Numbered from the stretch's first letter, positions 1 through 9,088 are shown. The stretch is 38,067 nucleotides of DNA from a bacterium (GCA_030691545.1 JAUYEE010000285.1:1-38067), one strand, 5' to 3'. Translations and numbers: made by a program. The notes: generated from the letters alone by a model not told the origin.

Positions 1-209
1 AATCACCAACCTGCACCCCCCCGGCTCCGAAAGGCACAACAAGCATGCTACTGCACCTTAAAAAGACCCCGGGATGACAAATTGAAAAACCGGCCCCCTG
101 CAAATCAACAACTTACGACACCAACTGACAAACATAGGCTAAGTTGCACCGACCGTTCGACGGGGCGTTGATTGCGAGCCTTGATGAGTCGGGCGAGAAG
201 CAACGCAGC
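1..209. other. Non-coding left edge
   Basis: No gene is supported here. The anti-sigma gene ends at its right border. There is no clear terminator with a T-run on the minus strand, and no recognisable RNA or repeat. Confidence 0.5.
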
Positions 210-809
210 CTAACTCAGCAGATGGTCAAGGGCTTCGAGGATGGAGTCCTCGCGGAGCTCCTGGCCGGCGATGAAGTCGCCGGGTTGGATGTAGCCGGAG
301 AAGACACCGGTTACGAAGCCGTCGGGACCGAGGATGGAAATAACGCCTTCCACCTCAGGCGGGAGAGTCAGGAGAGCTGGGGGAGTTACGTGGGTTGGCG
401 TTGAGCCGTTGTTGACGATTCGCGGCTCGATGGGTTCGGGCACAAGGCTGTTGCGAAATGCGATGACGCCGAGAACGAGGGCGATGGCGATCACGGATAC
501 GGTTGCCAGTTTTCGGAAGCGCAGCAGATTCCATTCGCCGACTGTCAGGAAAACAGAGCGCCACCAGGGCAAAGGCGCGGGATGCTCCTGCTGAATTCGG
601 CGGCGAAGTTGCGCGGAAAAGGCGCTCCATTGCTGCTCGTCAACAGGAGGCACGGCAACGCTCTCGGCGGAATGGGATACGGACAGAATCGCGGCATATT
701 TCTCCGCACAGCGGGGGCATCCGGAGAAGTGCTCGCGGATCGCCTCAATGTCCGCGTTCTCACCGCAGATGAGAGATTTGATGGCTCGTTTTGTATCCCT
801 GCATTTCAT
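210..809 (-). CDS. Zinc-finger anti-sigma factor
   Basis: A 199-aa membrane protein, probably the inhibitor of the ECF sigma factor encoded just upstream. The N-terminal cytoplasmic part has the HxxxCxxC zinc motif (HFSGCPRC, about residues 27-34) typical of zinc-dependent anti-sigma domains. A single membrane segment (about residues 103-120, VSVIAIALVLGVIAF) and a C-terminal domain of about 80 residues with no recognised family follow. The start ATG is preceded by AAGGGAACT and lies 50 bp inside the sigma gene, which indicates co-expression. Family knowledge: such proteins hold the sigma factor at the membrane until a signal releases it. The signal is unknown; the linkage to exopolysaccharide genes suggests an envelope cue (inference). 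Confidence 0.82.
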   Translation of the reverse strand: MKCRDTKRAIKSLICGENADIEAIREHFSGCPRCAEKYAAILSVSHSAESVAVPPVDEQQWSAFSAQLRRRIQQEHPAPLPWWRSVFLTVGEWNLLRFRKLATVSVIAIALVLGVIAFRNSLVPEPIEPRIVNNGSTPTHVTPPALLTLPPEVEGVISILGPDGFVTGVFSGYIQPGDFIAGQELREDSILEALDHLLS

Positions 810-1401
810 AGTTCCCTTGCTCCCTTTGCTGCCATTCCGGCGCGAGCAGCTTTCGCATTTTGCGGACCCCCTGGAAAAGGGTGGCTTTCACGGCGCCCTC
901 GGAACATCGCATAATCCGGGCGATCTCGCGAATCGGCAAGCCCTCGTAGAACCGGAGCACGAAGGCTTTCTGCTGTCGCTTGGGCAGCCGCAATGCCGCC
1001 TCCTGAATGCTGCGGCTCAGCTCCTTCATCCCGGCGGCTCGCCGGGGTCCGATTTCCCCGGAGGCAATGGGCAATTCCGCATGCGGCGAACTCGCGCTTC
1101 CACCCTCCAGGGGAACCGTCCTCTCCCTTGACTGCTTTCTTCGCAGGTCAATCGAGAGGTTGATAATGACCCGATATAGCCAGGTGAAGATGGACGACTT
1201 CGGTCGCCACCCCTGCATGGCCCGGTGCATTCTCAGAAAGCCTTCCTGGCAGATGTCGAGCGCATCCTCTCGGTTCTCGACCCAGCGATAAGCCAGGTTG
1301 TACGCCCTCTGTTTGAACAGGTCAACGAGTTGATCGAAGGCCGCCCGGTCACCGGCGCGGTGTGCTTCGATCAGTTCGGCTTCCCGGGCCCGTTCGGACA
1401 T
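760..1401 (-). CDS. ECF-family RNA polymerase sigma factor
   Basis: A 213-aa sigma-70 family protein of the extracytoplasmic-function type. Region 2 is visible around residues 48-90 (DICQEGFLRMHRAMQGW, then FTWLYRVIINLSIDLRRK). Region 4 has the helix-turn-helix near residues 140-185 (LPKRQQKAFVLRFYEGLPIR, then EIARIMRCSEGAVKATLFQG). No sigma regions 1.1 or 3 are present, as usual for ECF factors. Its 3' end overlaps the anti-sigma gene by 50 bp, the standard sigma/anti-sigma pairing. It lies 49 bp after the HIT gene at the distal end of the exopolysaccharide locus. It could control that locus, but no matched pair of ECF promoters was identified. Confidence 0.9.
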   Translation of the reverse strand: MSERAREAELIEAHRAGDRAAFDQLVDLFKQRAYNLAYRWVENREDALDICQEGFLRMHRAMQGWRPKSSIFTWLYRVIINLSIDLRRKQSRERTVPLEGGSASSPHAELPIASGEIGPRRAAGMKELSRSIQEAALRLPKRQQKAFVLRFYEGLPIREIARIMRCSEGAVKATLFQGVRKMRKLLAPEWQQREQGNYEMQGYKTSHQISHLR

Positions 1402-1450
1402 ACTGGAAATCCCTTTTCTACTCGTTTAACGCGATGCCGACAGGAATGGT

Positions 1451-1969
1451 TTACTCCCGCTGCCCGGCGAGGGCTTGACACAGGAGGTCTCGCGTCTCGT
1501 CGAGGGACTGGGGAATGACTTTCGTGCCGGCGGTGACGGTCATGAAATTGGTGTCGCCGCGCCATCGGGGGACGATGTGGAAGTGAAGGTGCCCCTGGAT
1601 GCCGGCGCCGGCGGCGGACCCGAGGTTCAATCCGACGTTGAAGCCGTCGGGCTTCATGCAGCGGGTCAGCGCGTTCTTGCAGTCCCGCAGGAGCTTCACG
1701 ATGTCGAGGAGTTCGTCATCGGTGAGGGAGTCAAGGTCCGCCGTGTGGCGGTAGGGGGCGACCAAGATGTGGCCGTTGTTGTACGGAAAGCGGTTGAGCA
1801 TGGCGAAACAGGTGCGGTAGCGACAGATGATGTGCCGCTCTCTGTCGGACTCGCTGGAGTCGCCGATGCAGAAGATGCAGTCCGGGGGATTGTCGCAGGT
1901 CACGATATAGCTCATCCTCCATGGAGCCCAGAGGACATCGAGAGGCGGGTTGGTTTTTTCAGAGGTCAT
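1451..1969 (-). CDS. HIT-family nucleotide hydrolase/phosphorylase
   Basis: A 172-aa histidine-triad protein. The active-site motif GHLHFHIVPRW (H-x-H-x-H) is complete. The N-terminal WAPWRMSYI and the Cys pair in CIFC resemble the actinobacterial/PVC HIT branch near Ap4A phosphorylases. Known HIT proteins split nucleotide phosphate or phosphoramidate bonds such as those of AppppA; the substrate here cannot be fixed. The ATG at 1969 is preferred over an in-frame one 12 bp upstream because GGGGGG lies just before it. It sits between the FmdB-type gene and the sigma factor on the same strand and is probably co-transcribed, although the role looks like housekeeping. Confidence 0.88.
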   Translation of the reverse strand: MTSEKTNPPLDVLWAPWRMSYIVTCDNPPDCIFCIGDSSESDRERHIICRYRTCFAMLNRFPYNNGHILVAPYRHTADLDSLTDDELLDIVKLLRDCKNALTRCMKPDGFNVGLNLGSAAGAGIQGHLHFHIVPRWRGDTNFMTVTAGTKVIPQSLDETRDLLCQALAGQRE

Positions 1970-1987
1970 GTCCCCCCGCATGGATTT

Positions 1988-2221
1988 CTACGGTTTGCAG
2001 GATGCGCAGGAGGTCGCCGCACACCCCGAGCAGGAGGAACCGGAGCTTCTGACGGTGTTTCCTGAGGAGTTTTTTGAGCTGAAGCCAAAAACGGACAGAC
2101 GCCTCTTGACTCGGCGGCTGTTACAGCTCGGACAGGCGAACTTGGACATATCCTCAGATGCACCCACGAGTTCCTCGAAAGAATTCCCGCACTTCAAACA
2201 ATCGAATTCAAATATCGGCAT
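1988..2221 (-). CDS. FmdB-type zinc-ribbon small protein
   Basis: A 77-aa protein starting MPIFEFDCLKCGNSFEELV, the signature of the FmdB/CxxC_CxxC_SSSS putative regulatory family. The two zinc knuckles are CLKC (residues 8-11) and CPSC (about residues 30-33). The C-terminus is Ser/Gly/Cys rich and ends in several further cysteines (SGCAATSCASC), as common in this family. A GAGG site precedes the ATG. The start overlaps the ligase/TPR gene by 28 bp, so translational coupling is likely. Its biochemical function is unknown; the original FmdB proposal as a regulator of formamidase genes is not a safe guide. Confidence 0.85.
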   Translation of the reverse strand: MPIFEFDCLKCGNSFEELVGASEDMSKFACPSCNSRRVKRRLSVFGFSSKNSSGNTVRSSGSSCSGCAATSCASCKP

Positions 2222-4371
2222 GGTTGTTCCTCACCGGAATGTTCTATTCTCACAAATGGAAACGCGGATTTGGCCTCGGTGGTTTCCCTGCGTTTCGCCT
2301 CAAGTTTCTTCAGGAGCTGCTGCACGTGCCTGCGCTCGGCGTGATAGGTGGGGGTATCGGGGAGAATCTCGAGGGCCTGGTTAAGCTCCCGCTCGGCGTC
2401 GTCGTAGCGCCCGATGCGGAGATAGTAGAAGCCGACGTGTTCGTGGTAGGAGGCGTTGTTGGGGTCCATCTCGAGGGCTTTGTGGAATTCGGAGGCTGCG
2501 CGGCCCATGTATTCTTTCTCGATGGAGGGGGAGTAGTGGGACGGCAGACCGAGCTTGTATTCGAGATCCACGTAAACGACCCCTGCGTAGGCGCGCGCGA
2601 GCGTCAGATGATGGTTGGAGTCAAGGCTGTTGTTCCTCAAGGCCTCCCTGGCAGCGGTGATGGCGCTTTCGTAGTCCTTCCTCGCTTCCCTGCCGCCGAT
2701 GAGAAGGAGATGGAACTTGTTTGTTTCGTCTTTGGCGAGGGTCTCGTCGGCTCGCGAGAGATGCATGTTGGCGAGGGCTGCCCAGGGCTTCGAGGCGGAT
2801 GGGAAAAGGGATGCGGCTTTGCGATAGAGGCGGTCCGCCTCGTCGAAATCCTTCTGGATGGGGTCCTGTGCGTTGAATTCCCGTGAGGGGTCTCTCTCGG
2901 CTGCCTGATGCGTCACCAGCGCGGAAGCATACGCCCGGAAATTCATGTAGAGAACGCCCACGGCGACGAGGACGACGACAGCAGCCAGGCCATACTGGAT
3001 GCCTTTGGAGAAGACCTTTGGATTGCGCCCGGATAGGGCCACGGTCTCCTCGTAGAGATGAAGGCGGTACTGGCGAAGACAGACGGCAATGCCGAGAATG
3101 ACCGCCAGGGTCATGGCGTTGGATGGAATGTGCATGTTGAAGTCAATGAGGGAATGGACGAAGATGGCAATCACGGACCCTATGAGGCCGTACGAAACCG
3201 CCTTGTCCAGGCTGCGTTTGAGCTTCTTGTTCGTTGCGCGGGTCGCGGAGGCAAAGGCGGCGATGCCGGAGACGACGATGCCCAGGCCGATGATTCCATA
3301 GTCAGAAAGAGTGTTAAGATAGTCGTTGTGGGTGTAGCCGACGGCTAACAGAACCGAAGGACGGCGGTATTTGCGATAGGCGAGGTCAAAGGTGCCGGGG
3401 CCTGTCCCGAAGACGAAATTGTCTCGCACGAGGGACATGGTGTCGAGGTACACGTGCAATCGTTTCAGGTAGCTGGAATCCTCCTCGCTGAAGCTGGTGA
3501 GGAATCGCTTCCGGACGTAGTCGGATTGCATGAAGACGGCCGCGACCCCCACAAGGACGACGACTAAGGGAACGATGCGAGCGGCCATGGTCACCTTCTT
3601 GACTTTTGCGGCCATGACGAAAAGAAAAACCAGCGAAGCGGCAAACCCCGCCCAACCCCCGCGGGAGACGGATAGCAGCAAGCCCAGAGTCATCACCAGT
3701 GCGGCGAAGGCGACAAGGATTTTCCTGCCGAGAGGAATCTTGGAGAAGAGAATGTATGCGAGGGCAAACGGAATCGCCATCTCCATGAACCCGGCGAAAT
3801 GATTCGGGCAGATGAAAGTGCCGCCGACTCTCCCCCAGTATTGCTTGGGTCGCAGCAGATTCACGGCGTAGTCGAGTTTCATTCCCGAATTGGGAAGGAT
3901 GTATCCGGAACACTGGATGAGGCCGATGGTCGCTATCGTGAAACCCGAAAGGATGAGCGCCCCGACAACAATGTTGATCTGGACTTTTGTCCGGAGGTTA
4001 TTGGAGACGACGTAGTAGAGGGCGGCATAGGAGAGCATGTTGGCCAATTCCCCGCCGCTGAGAGCTTTGGCCTTCGAGAAGATGAGCCACAGGAAGGTGT
4101 AGCCGACGAAGAGGGCGATGGGGACGTCGAGCGGGGTTCTGACGAAACGGATGTCCCTCAGGGCAATCATTTTGAGGAGCCACAGGGCTACGGCTAAGAT
4201 GATGGCGAGGCGAGCGAAGTAGTTCGAGTAGAAGAGAATCGGCGAGAGGGGAGTCTTCTCTAAGAGCGCCTTGGTCTGGTCAACTCCACCGAAGGAAAAG
4301 GGGGTGAACAGAAGGACGAAAACCACGAGGCACAGGATGGCGATTTCACAAAAAACCGAGAATTTCGTCAT
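2194..4371 (-). CDS. O-antigen ligase/Wzy-type polymerase with C-terminal TPRs
   Basis: A 725-aa inner-membrane protein. About residues 1-450 form ten or more membrane segments. The large periplasmic loop near residues 320-360 carries GTGPGTFDLAYRKYR and THNDYLNTLSDYGIIGL, the conserved Wzy_C (O-antigen ligase/polymerase) signature. After a last membrane segment (about residues 460-480), the C-terminal 240 residues are helical repeats of TPR type (for example ASEFHKALEMDPNNASYHEH and ERELNQALEILPDTPTYHAE). Family role: polymerises lipid-linked repeat units or ligates glycans at the periplasmic face. The TPR part may bind partners of the export machine (inference). It follows the Wza-like gene after a 201-bp gap and overlaps the FmdB-type gene. 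Confidence 0.88.
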   Translation of the reverse strand: MTKFSVFCEIAILCLVVFVLLFTPFSFGGVDQTKALLEKTPLSPILFYSNYFARLAIILAVALWLLKMIALRDIRFVRTPLDVPIALFVGYTFLWLIFSKAKALSGGELANMLSYAALYYVVSNNLRTKVQINIVVGALILSGFTIATIGLIQCSGYILPNSGMKLDYAVNLLRPKQYWGRVGGTFICPNHFAGFMEMAIPFALAYILFSKIPLGRKILVAFAALVMTLGLLLSVSRGGWAGFAASLVFLFVMAAKVKKVTMAARIVPLVVVLVGVAAVFMQSDYVRKRFLTSFSEEDSSYLKRLHVYLDTMSLVRDNFVFGTGPGTFDLAYRKYRRPSVLLAVGYTHNDYLNTLSDYGIIGLGIVVSGIAAFASATRATNKKLKRSLDKAVSYGLIGSVIAIFVHSLIDFNMHIPSNAMTLAVILGIAVCLRQYRLHLYEETVALSGRNPKVFSKGIQYGLAAVVVLVAVGVLYMNFRAYASALVTHQAAERDPSREFNAQDPIQKDFDEADRLYRKAASLFPSASKPWAALANMHLSRADETLAKDETNKFHLLLIGGREARKDYESAITAAREALRNNSLDSNHHLTLARAYAGVVYVDLEYKLGLPSHYSPSIEKEYMGRAASEFHKALEMDPNNASYHEHVGFYYLRIGRYDDAERELNQALEILPDTPTYHAERRHVQQLLKKLEAKRRETTEAKSAFPFVRIEHSGEEQPCRYLNSIV

Positions 4372-4572
4372 AACTCTTGTCCGTGGATGAGGTCACGCGA
4401 GCCGAGGGGAACAGGCTTCGCTCCCCGCCTGCACTGCGGCCGCCCAATCGTGCGCCCCTTTCCTGCTGCAAGACCGGCGATGCCCATTTCAACACGTGAC
4501 GCCAGGGGAAACAGAGAAGCGGGGAACTCTCCTGCCGCGACTGGAGAGCAAGAGTTGCCCGACGGCGATGGG

Positions 4573-5259
4573 TCATATTCCCATGAACCCCGTTCGCGGG
4601 ACCCAGATGACATCGCCGGCTTGAACGACGAAGGTGTCGGGGACTCTCCCTTTCAGGATAGCCGTGCAGTCAACGATGTGGCGGCTGCCGTCCGCACGAA
4701 GGACGACAACTTTGCCTTCATTGGCGTAATCGCTGAACCCCCCGGCGCGCACGACAGCTTTCAGCACAGTGGTCCCTCCGGTGAGTTCCCTGGTGCCGGG
4801 CATTTTCACCTCGCCCATGACCTCGTAACTCTGCATGCGGACTTCAACAGTGATGACAAGGTTCTTGAAGTAGTCCGGGTCGTAAAGCTGTTCGAGCTTC
4901 TCCTCGAGCTGTCGTTTCGTCAACCCGGCGACCATCTGCCGTTTCAGAAAAACGAGTTTTATGCTGCCATCCTTGCCCACTATGTAAAGGCGCCTGGGAT
5001 CGAGGTACTTCGAGTGCTGATTGCCGTCAATGGTGAGGCTGTCCTCAATCTTGATGACGTAGTCGTCGGGCGTGCCCCCCGTCGTGGGGAGAAGTCCGCC
5101 ATCGCCGCTGGCAGTAGTCGTGACGGGGGAGGCGGGAGCGGTCGCAGGGGGGGGCGCGCTCTCCTCGCCGTGCGCGCGAGGCGCCAGCGTCAACAGGGAC
5201 AGAAGCGACACGAACGCGACCAAGAGACTTGCGACGGCCTTCGCTTCAACTGCTTTCAT
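4573..5259 (-). CDS. Wza-like polysaccharide export protein (Poly_export/SLBB)
   Basis: A 228-aa exported protein. A signal peptide (about residues 1-31) is followed by a Pro/Ala/Thr-rich linker, a Poly_export domain (about residues 64-140, YVIKIEDSLTIDG then YIVGKDGSIKLVFL) and an SLBB domain (about residues 145-225, VMGEVKMPGTRELTGGTTVL then AGGFSDYANEGKVVVL, ending AGDVIWVPRTG). This is the pattern of Wza/GumB-type translocon proteins. No lipobox cysteine follows the signal, and the protein lacks the membrane-spanning C-terminal helix of Wza, so it is of the short GumB-like kind. It lies 36 bp upstream of nothing else on this strand and just after the tyrosine kinase, consistent with joint function in export. 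Confidence 0.9.
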   Translation of the reverse strand: MKAVEAKAVASLLVAFVSLLSLLTLAPRAHGEESAPPPATAPASPVTTTASGDGGLLPTTGGTPDDYVIKIEDSLTIDGNQHSKYLDPRRLYIVGKDGSIKLVFLKRQMVAGLTKRQLEEKLEQLYDPDYFKNLVITVEVRMQSYEVMGEVKMPGTRELTGGTTVLKAVVRAGGFSDYANEGKVVVLRADGSRHIVDCTAILKGRVPDTFVVQAGDVIWVPRTGFMGI

Positions 5260-5295
5260 GGTATTGCAAACCCTCTTTTCGCGTCTTTTTTCCGG

Positions 5296-7611
5296 CTATG
5301 ATTTGGCCTCCGTGGAGGAATCGGCTGGAGCTTGTTCTTGTTCGGCAGAAGCCACGGGGGGCTTTGGCTCCTCGCCTTCTTCTTTATCATCGTACCGCTT
5401 ATAGTAGTAACGGTACGCCCTGCCGTAGCCGTAATAGTAGTAATCCTCCTCGGTGATTTTCATGTTGTTGATAATGACGCCCAAGACCTTGCCGCCCACG
5501 CTTTCGAGCATCTTGCGGGCGCGGTTCGCAAATCGCTTGGGATACTTGCGGTAGTCAATCACGAGGAGAACCCGGTTGACGACATTGGCGAGGACCGATG
5601 CGTCGCTGACTCCGATGACCGGGGGCGAATCGTAGAGAACGACGTCGTAGTTCTTGCTGAGCTTGTCCACAACGTTTCGCATTTTCTGGGAACTGAGCAG
5701 CCCGATGACGTTCGAGGGCAGCTTGCCGCTGGGCAGCACGGACAGACCGGGCACATCGGTCTGGACGATGACCTCGGTGGGGTCCACGTCCTTCAGCAGG
5801 ACGTCGGAAAGGCCCACGCGGTTGGCGTACTTGAGGAGCTTGTGGATTTTGGGCCTGCGAAGGTCGGAATCCACGAGAAGGACTTTTGTGTCCATCTGGG
5901 CTGCGGCGATGCCGAGGTTAACGACGGTGGTGGTTTTCCCTTCGCCGACGCCGCCGCTGGTCACCATGATGCTCTTGAACCCGTCCTCCTGGCGCTCAAA
6001 CTGGAGGCTTGTCCAGAGGGTACGGTAATTCTCCGCAGCATGGGACTTGGGGGTTTCGTGGATGAGCAAACCTTCTCGCTGCTGCGGGATGACGGCCATG
6101 GCGGACATGCCGAGGTATCGTTCGAGGTCATCCACGTTCTTAATGCTGGTGTCCACGTAGTCCACGAAATAGGCCAGTCCGGTCCCGAGGGTAAGTCCGA
6201 CGAAGATGCTGATGATGACATTGAAAATCTTCCTGGGCTTGACGGGGGATTCCGGGAGTCTGGCCCACTGCACGATGCTGACGTCCTCGCGAGGGAGAGT
6301 ATTTCTGATTTGCTCCTGCATCTGGGTTTTCTCCATCTCGAGCGAGACGACCTCTTTCTGGTCCGCCTCTCTCTTGGCGGTTTCGTATTCCTCAAGAGCC
6401 TGCTGGCTCTCGCGGATCTCTTTGTCTAAAGCTTCGACGAAGCCTTGCAGTTCCTTGTCCTGTGCGCGGAGGGAATCCAGTTGTGCCTTTTTCCCTTCGA
6501 GAACGCTGTTGGCACTTATCCGAAGCTGGTTCTTGAGACTATTGATGGTCTGCTGCTGTGCTAAGACGTCCGGAAGCCTCGGGCCGTACTGTTCGAGGAG
6601 GCCGTTGAGAATCGCTTCGCACCTCGAAAGCTCGTAGGTAAGATTGTAAATGATGGGGTTATCTTGAGTAGCGGCTACTCTTTCTTCATCCGTCAGCCCG
6701 CTGAGGTAGGAGACGAGGGCGTTTAACTGGGCGATGTCTGCTCGCACAAGGTCCCGTTTCCCCTGGAGAAGCTCCGATCGCCCGTACTGAATCGGTTGGT
6801 CCTGACTGTCCAGGGAGAACTTCAGGCGTTTCTTAACGAGATCGGCCCGAAGAGCATTGAGGTCCCGGCGGTAGTCCGTCTTAGCCCCCTGGAGCTTGGA
6901 GAGGGCCGACTGGAGCGTTTGTTCGTATCTTTCTTCCATCCATTGGATATACGCTTCTGCGACCATGTCGGCGACGAGCTGAGCCTCTTTTGGCTTCTGA
7001 CTTTCGTAGCGGATGGTGATGAGGCGAGTTCCCTTTTCAGGACGAATGCGGAGGTTGGATTTCAGTCGGCCCACTGCCTCGTGGAGGGTCAGAGGTCTTT
7101 GAAGTCCGGCATCCTTGGCCCACTTCTGGGTCAACGGTATCCAGTCCGGGTATTTCTTGACTCGCTCGGCTCTGAGGGGCCGGCCGCAACCCGGGGCCGC
7201 GCACAGGCGGGCCTGGTCGGAAGCCTGTGCTTCGGTCAGCTTGACCTGGGGATGCTGGGGGCAGACCCAGAGGGACTTGCTGCTGTAGATTTCGCCGTTG
7301 ACGACTTTTTCGAGGACGGGGTCGCTGTTCAGCGACTCGCGGTGCGTCTCATACTCGAAAGGATCGAAGGCTGTCGAGACGCGGACCTCCCTCTCAAAGA
7401 CATCGAGGGGCCGCTGGCGCTGCTCAATCTTGATGCGGCTGGAGGCGGAGAACACTTCGGGCGATATCCAACTGAAGGCAACGGTGGTGAAGACAATGAT
7501 GACAAGGGTGGCGATGATGATTTCCCTGCGCTTCTTGATGACGCGCCAGTAGTCAAGGAAATGGAGTTTTTCCTCGCCCCTTTCCCCTTCGGCTCGGGCC
7601 ACATTAGGCAT
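5296..7611 (-). CDS. Wzz/BY-kinase: chain-length determinant fused to tyrosine autokinase
   Basis: A 771-aa inner-membrane co-polymerase. A Wzz domain starts near residue 17 and includes the first membrane segment (about residues 30-50). A long coiled-coil periplasmic part runs to about residue 465 and a second membrane segment lies near residues 470-490. The C-terminal cytoplasmic BY-kinase has Walker A GGVGEGKTT (553-561), Walker A' LLVDSDLRRP (about 578) and Walker B VVLYDSPP (about 657). The tail (about 724-740) is packed with tyrosines, the autophosphorylation cluster. Unusual is a Cys/His insertion (C117-P-x-H120 and C137, C142) in the periplasmic part. The ATG at 7611 is chosen over a TTG start 36 bp upstream because GAGG lies 8 bp before it. 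It controls chain length and export together with the Wza-like protein. Confidence 0.93.
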   Translation of the reverse strand: MPNVARAEGERGEEKLHFLDYWRVIKKRREIIIATLVIIVFTTVAFSWISPEVFSASSRIKIEQRQRPLDVFEREVRVSTAFDPFEYETHRESLNSDPVLEKVVNGEIYSSKSLWVCPQHPQVKLTEAQASDQARLCAAPGCGRPLRAERVKKYPDWIPLTQKWAKDAGLQRPLTLHEAVGRLKSNLRIRPEKGTRLITIRYESQKPKEAQLVADMVAEAYIQWMEERYEQTLQSALSKLQGAKTDYRRDLNALRADLVKKRLKFSLDSQDQPIQYGRSELLQGKRDLVRADIAQLNALVSYLSGLTDEERVAATQDNPIIYNLTYELSRCEAILNGLLEQYGPRLPDVLAQQQTINSLKNQLRISANSVLEGKKAQLDSLRAQDKELQGFVEALDKEIRESQQALEEYETAKREADQKEVVSLEMEKTQMQEQIRNTLPREDVSIVQWARLPESPVKPRKIFNVIISIFVGLTLGTGLAYFVDYVDTSIKNVDDLERYLGMSAMAVIPQQREGLLIHETPKSHAAENYRTLWTSLQFERQEDGFKSIMVTSGGVGEGKTTTVVNLGIAAAQMDTKVLLVDSDLRRPKIHKLLKYANRVGLSDVLLKDVDPTEVIVQTDVPGLSVLPSGKLPSNVIGLLSSQKMRNVVDKLSKNYDVVLYDSPPVIGVSDASVLANVVNRVLLVIDYRKYPKRFANRARKMLESVGGKVLGVIINNMKITEEDYYYYGYGRAYRYYYKRYDDKEEGEEPKPPVASAEQEQAPADSSTEAKS

Positions 7612-7660
7612 AGCTGGGACCTCGTCTATTCGGTCTGTTGCGGACAACTACTGTAAGAAC

Positions 7661-7701
7661 AAGAAAGGGAACCACCGAACCATTCAATGGTCCCCTTTCT
7701 T
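7661..7701. terminator. Stem-loop between the beta-barrel and kinase genes
   Basis: Inverted repeat with 14-nt arms (7661-7674 and 7688-7701, one mismatch) and a 13-nt loop. A T-run follows the stem on the plus strand. In the minus-strand transcript the stem is followed only by a weak T-rich stretch. It lies in the 132-bp gap inside the EPS locus and could be a partial terminator or an mRNA-processing/stability element that lowers kinase expression. A second short palindrome (CCGGC-AAT-GCCGG) lies at about 7709-7721. Confidence 0.45.
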
Positions 7702-7743
7702 TTTCAAGCCGGCAATGCCGGGGATTCAGCCTCAACAGCTCGC

Positions 7744-9036
7744 TTAGAAGATACCGCCGACTCCGACGAAGTAACGATTGCGGTCGTAATCGGAACCTAA
7801 GAAGTCGGAGTCCACATCGGTCCGGCGATAGCCTCCCTCGACGTAGATATCCTTGGTGACGTGCTGCCGGAGTACGATGCCGAGCAGCCACACATTCTCG
7901 TCACGGTCGCCGAAGGCGCGAGCGGCAACAACGTCCTTGCTGTCGTAGCTGCCGATCTCGTAGCTGGTGTTCACATGGAGCGAAGTCCAGTTGGCGAGAA
8001 AAGCATTCACGCCAGCATAGATGGTGTGCAGTTCCTCGAAGGCATAGGCAGCCTGGTCGGTTTCGTCGAGGGCGAAGCGGTAGCCGACGCGTCCGTTCCC
8101 CCTCTTGCCGAGCTTCGAGGCGAGGCTCAGGTCCACGAAGGGCGAATCCTGGCTGAGGTCAATGTCATCGTAATCCCTGTTCTCCCAGCCGACGACGACG
8201 GACCCGACGCAGCTTTTCGCGAGGTTCTGGTCAAGCCCCGCGAAGCCGATCCAGGACATGGAATCCTTCATCAGAGCATCCGAGTCATAATCGGTGTCAG
8301 TGAAGGTAACGCCGAGGTTGATTTTCGACTGGGGCGTGGCCAGGTACTGAGCCTTGACGGCGCCGATGTGGGCCATCCTGTCGAGGAAATAGCTTGCGCC
8401 TCGACGAACGACGCCGGTGACATCAACCACGGTCTCTGGTTCGTCAAAGTCAACCCACAGGTTGGAATAACTCCAGTTCCACCAGAGGCGATTTCCCGTC
8501 TTCAGGTTGAGTCCAGCGGTCACTCGGTTGTAAAGGTAATCGCCGTTTCGCTGCAGAGAGACAGTCCGGATTCCGCCGGCGGTGACGATATCCTCTGCCA
8601 CTTCGGGCTCTTCACTGCTTCGGAAGACGTCGCGCAGGATGACCTCCACGGACGGGCTGAAGCTGTGGCGCACATCAGCGTTCACGTCGTGAGCCATGTC
8701 CGTGTCGTCGTCCGGCCGGTCAGCGTACCAGATGAAGCTGTACTGGTAGGTTAAGCCGAAATACGAAGCGGTGGTCAGCCAGTGAATGTCAATCTTGGGC
8801 TCGACGTAGAGTTTCCAGCTTTCTTCGGGCTCAACGCCGAAGTTCGCTTCCTGCGCTGCAGTGGTCGTGTAGATGTTGTCGTCGAACTCCCATCTGAGCT
8901 TGAGAGAAGGCACAAACGTTCTGCCTTTGACGGCGTCCGGGAGCAGTTCGTCATACGCCCCCGCGAGGACCGTCGGGGCGATTCCCAGCAGGAGCACTCC
9001 CACCACGAGGAGACCTAAGAACGAAGCCTTTTTCAT
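7744..9036 (-). CDS. Outer-membrane beta-barrel protein of the EPS locus
   Basis: A 430-aa exported protein. A signal peptide (about residues 1-26, MKKASFLGLLVVGVLLLG) precedes a sequence of alternating amphipathic strands rich in Tyr, Trp and Asp with turn-like loops. Examples are LKLRWEFDDNIYTT, YFGLTYQYSFIWYADRPD and, at the C-terminus, VEGGYRRTDVDSDF and NRYFVGVGGIF. It ends in a phenylalanine, the usual beta-barrel assembly signal. Placement next to the kinase and Wza-like genes fits the outer-membrane beta-barrel proteins often found in exosortase/EPS loci, which may form the outer-membrane exit. GGAGG lies five bases before the chosen ATG; an in-frame GTG 12 bp upstream overlaps that site and is rejected. 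Confidence 0.83.
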   Translation of the reverse strand: MKKASFLGLLVVGVLLLGIAPTVLAGAYDELLPDAVKGRTFVPSLKLRWEFDDNIYTTTAAQEANFGVEPEESWKLYVEPKIDIHWLTTASYFGLTYQYSFIWYADRPDDDTDMAHDVNADVRHSFSPSVEVILRDVFRSSEEPEVAEDIVTAGGIRTVSLQRNGDYLYNRVTAGLNLKTGNRLWWNWSYSNLWVDFDEPETVVDVTGVVRRGASYFLDRMAHIGAVKAQYLATPQSKINLGVTFTDTDYDSDALMKDSMSWIGFAGLDQNLAKSCVGSVVVGWENRDYDDIDLSQDSPFVDLSLASKLGKRGNGRVGYRFALDETDQAAYAFEELHTIYAGVNAFLANWTSLHVNTSYEIGSYDSKDVVAARAFGDRDENVWLLGIVLRQHVTKDIYVEGGYRRTDVDSDFLGSDYDRNRYFVGVGGIF

Positions 9037-9088
9037 AACCCCCTCCACCTTGGAAGTTTTGTTTTGACCAACTTGGCATTAAAAGCGA

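Noticed and set aside
4368..4613. Small minus-strand frames in the gap between the Wza-like and ligase genes
   Set aside because: Two overlapping frames without ribosome sites, domains or membrane or signal features; they overlap the end of the Wza-like gene in another frame.
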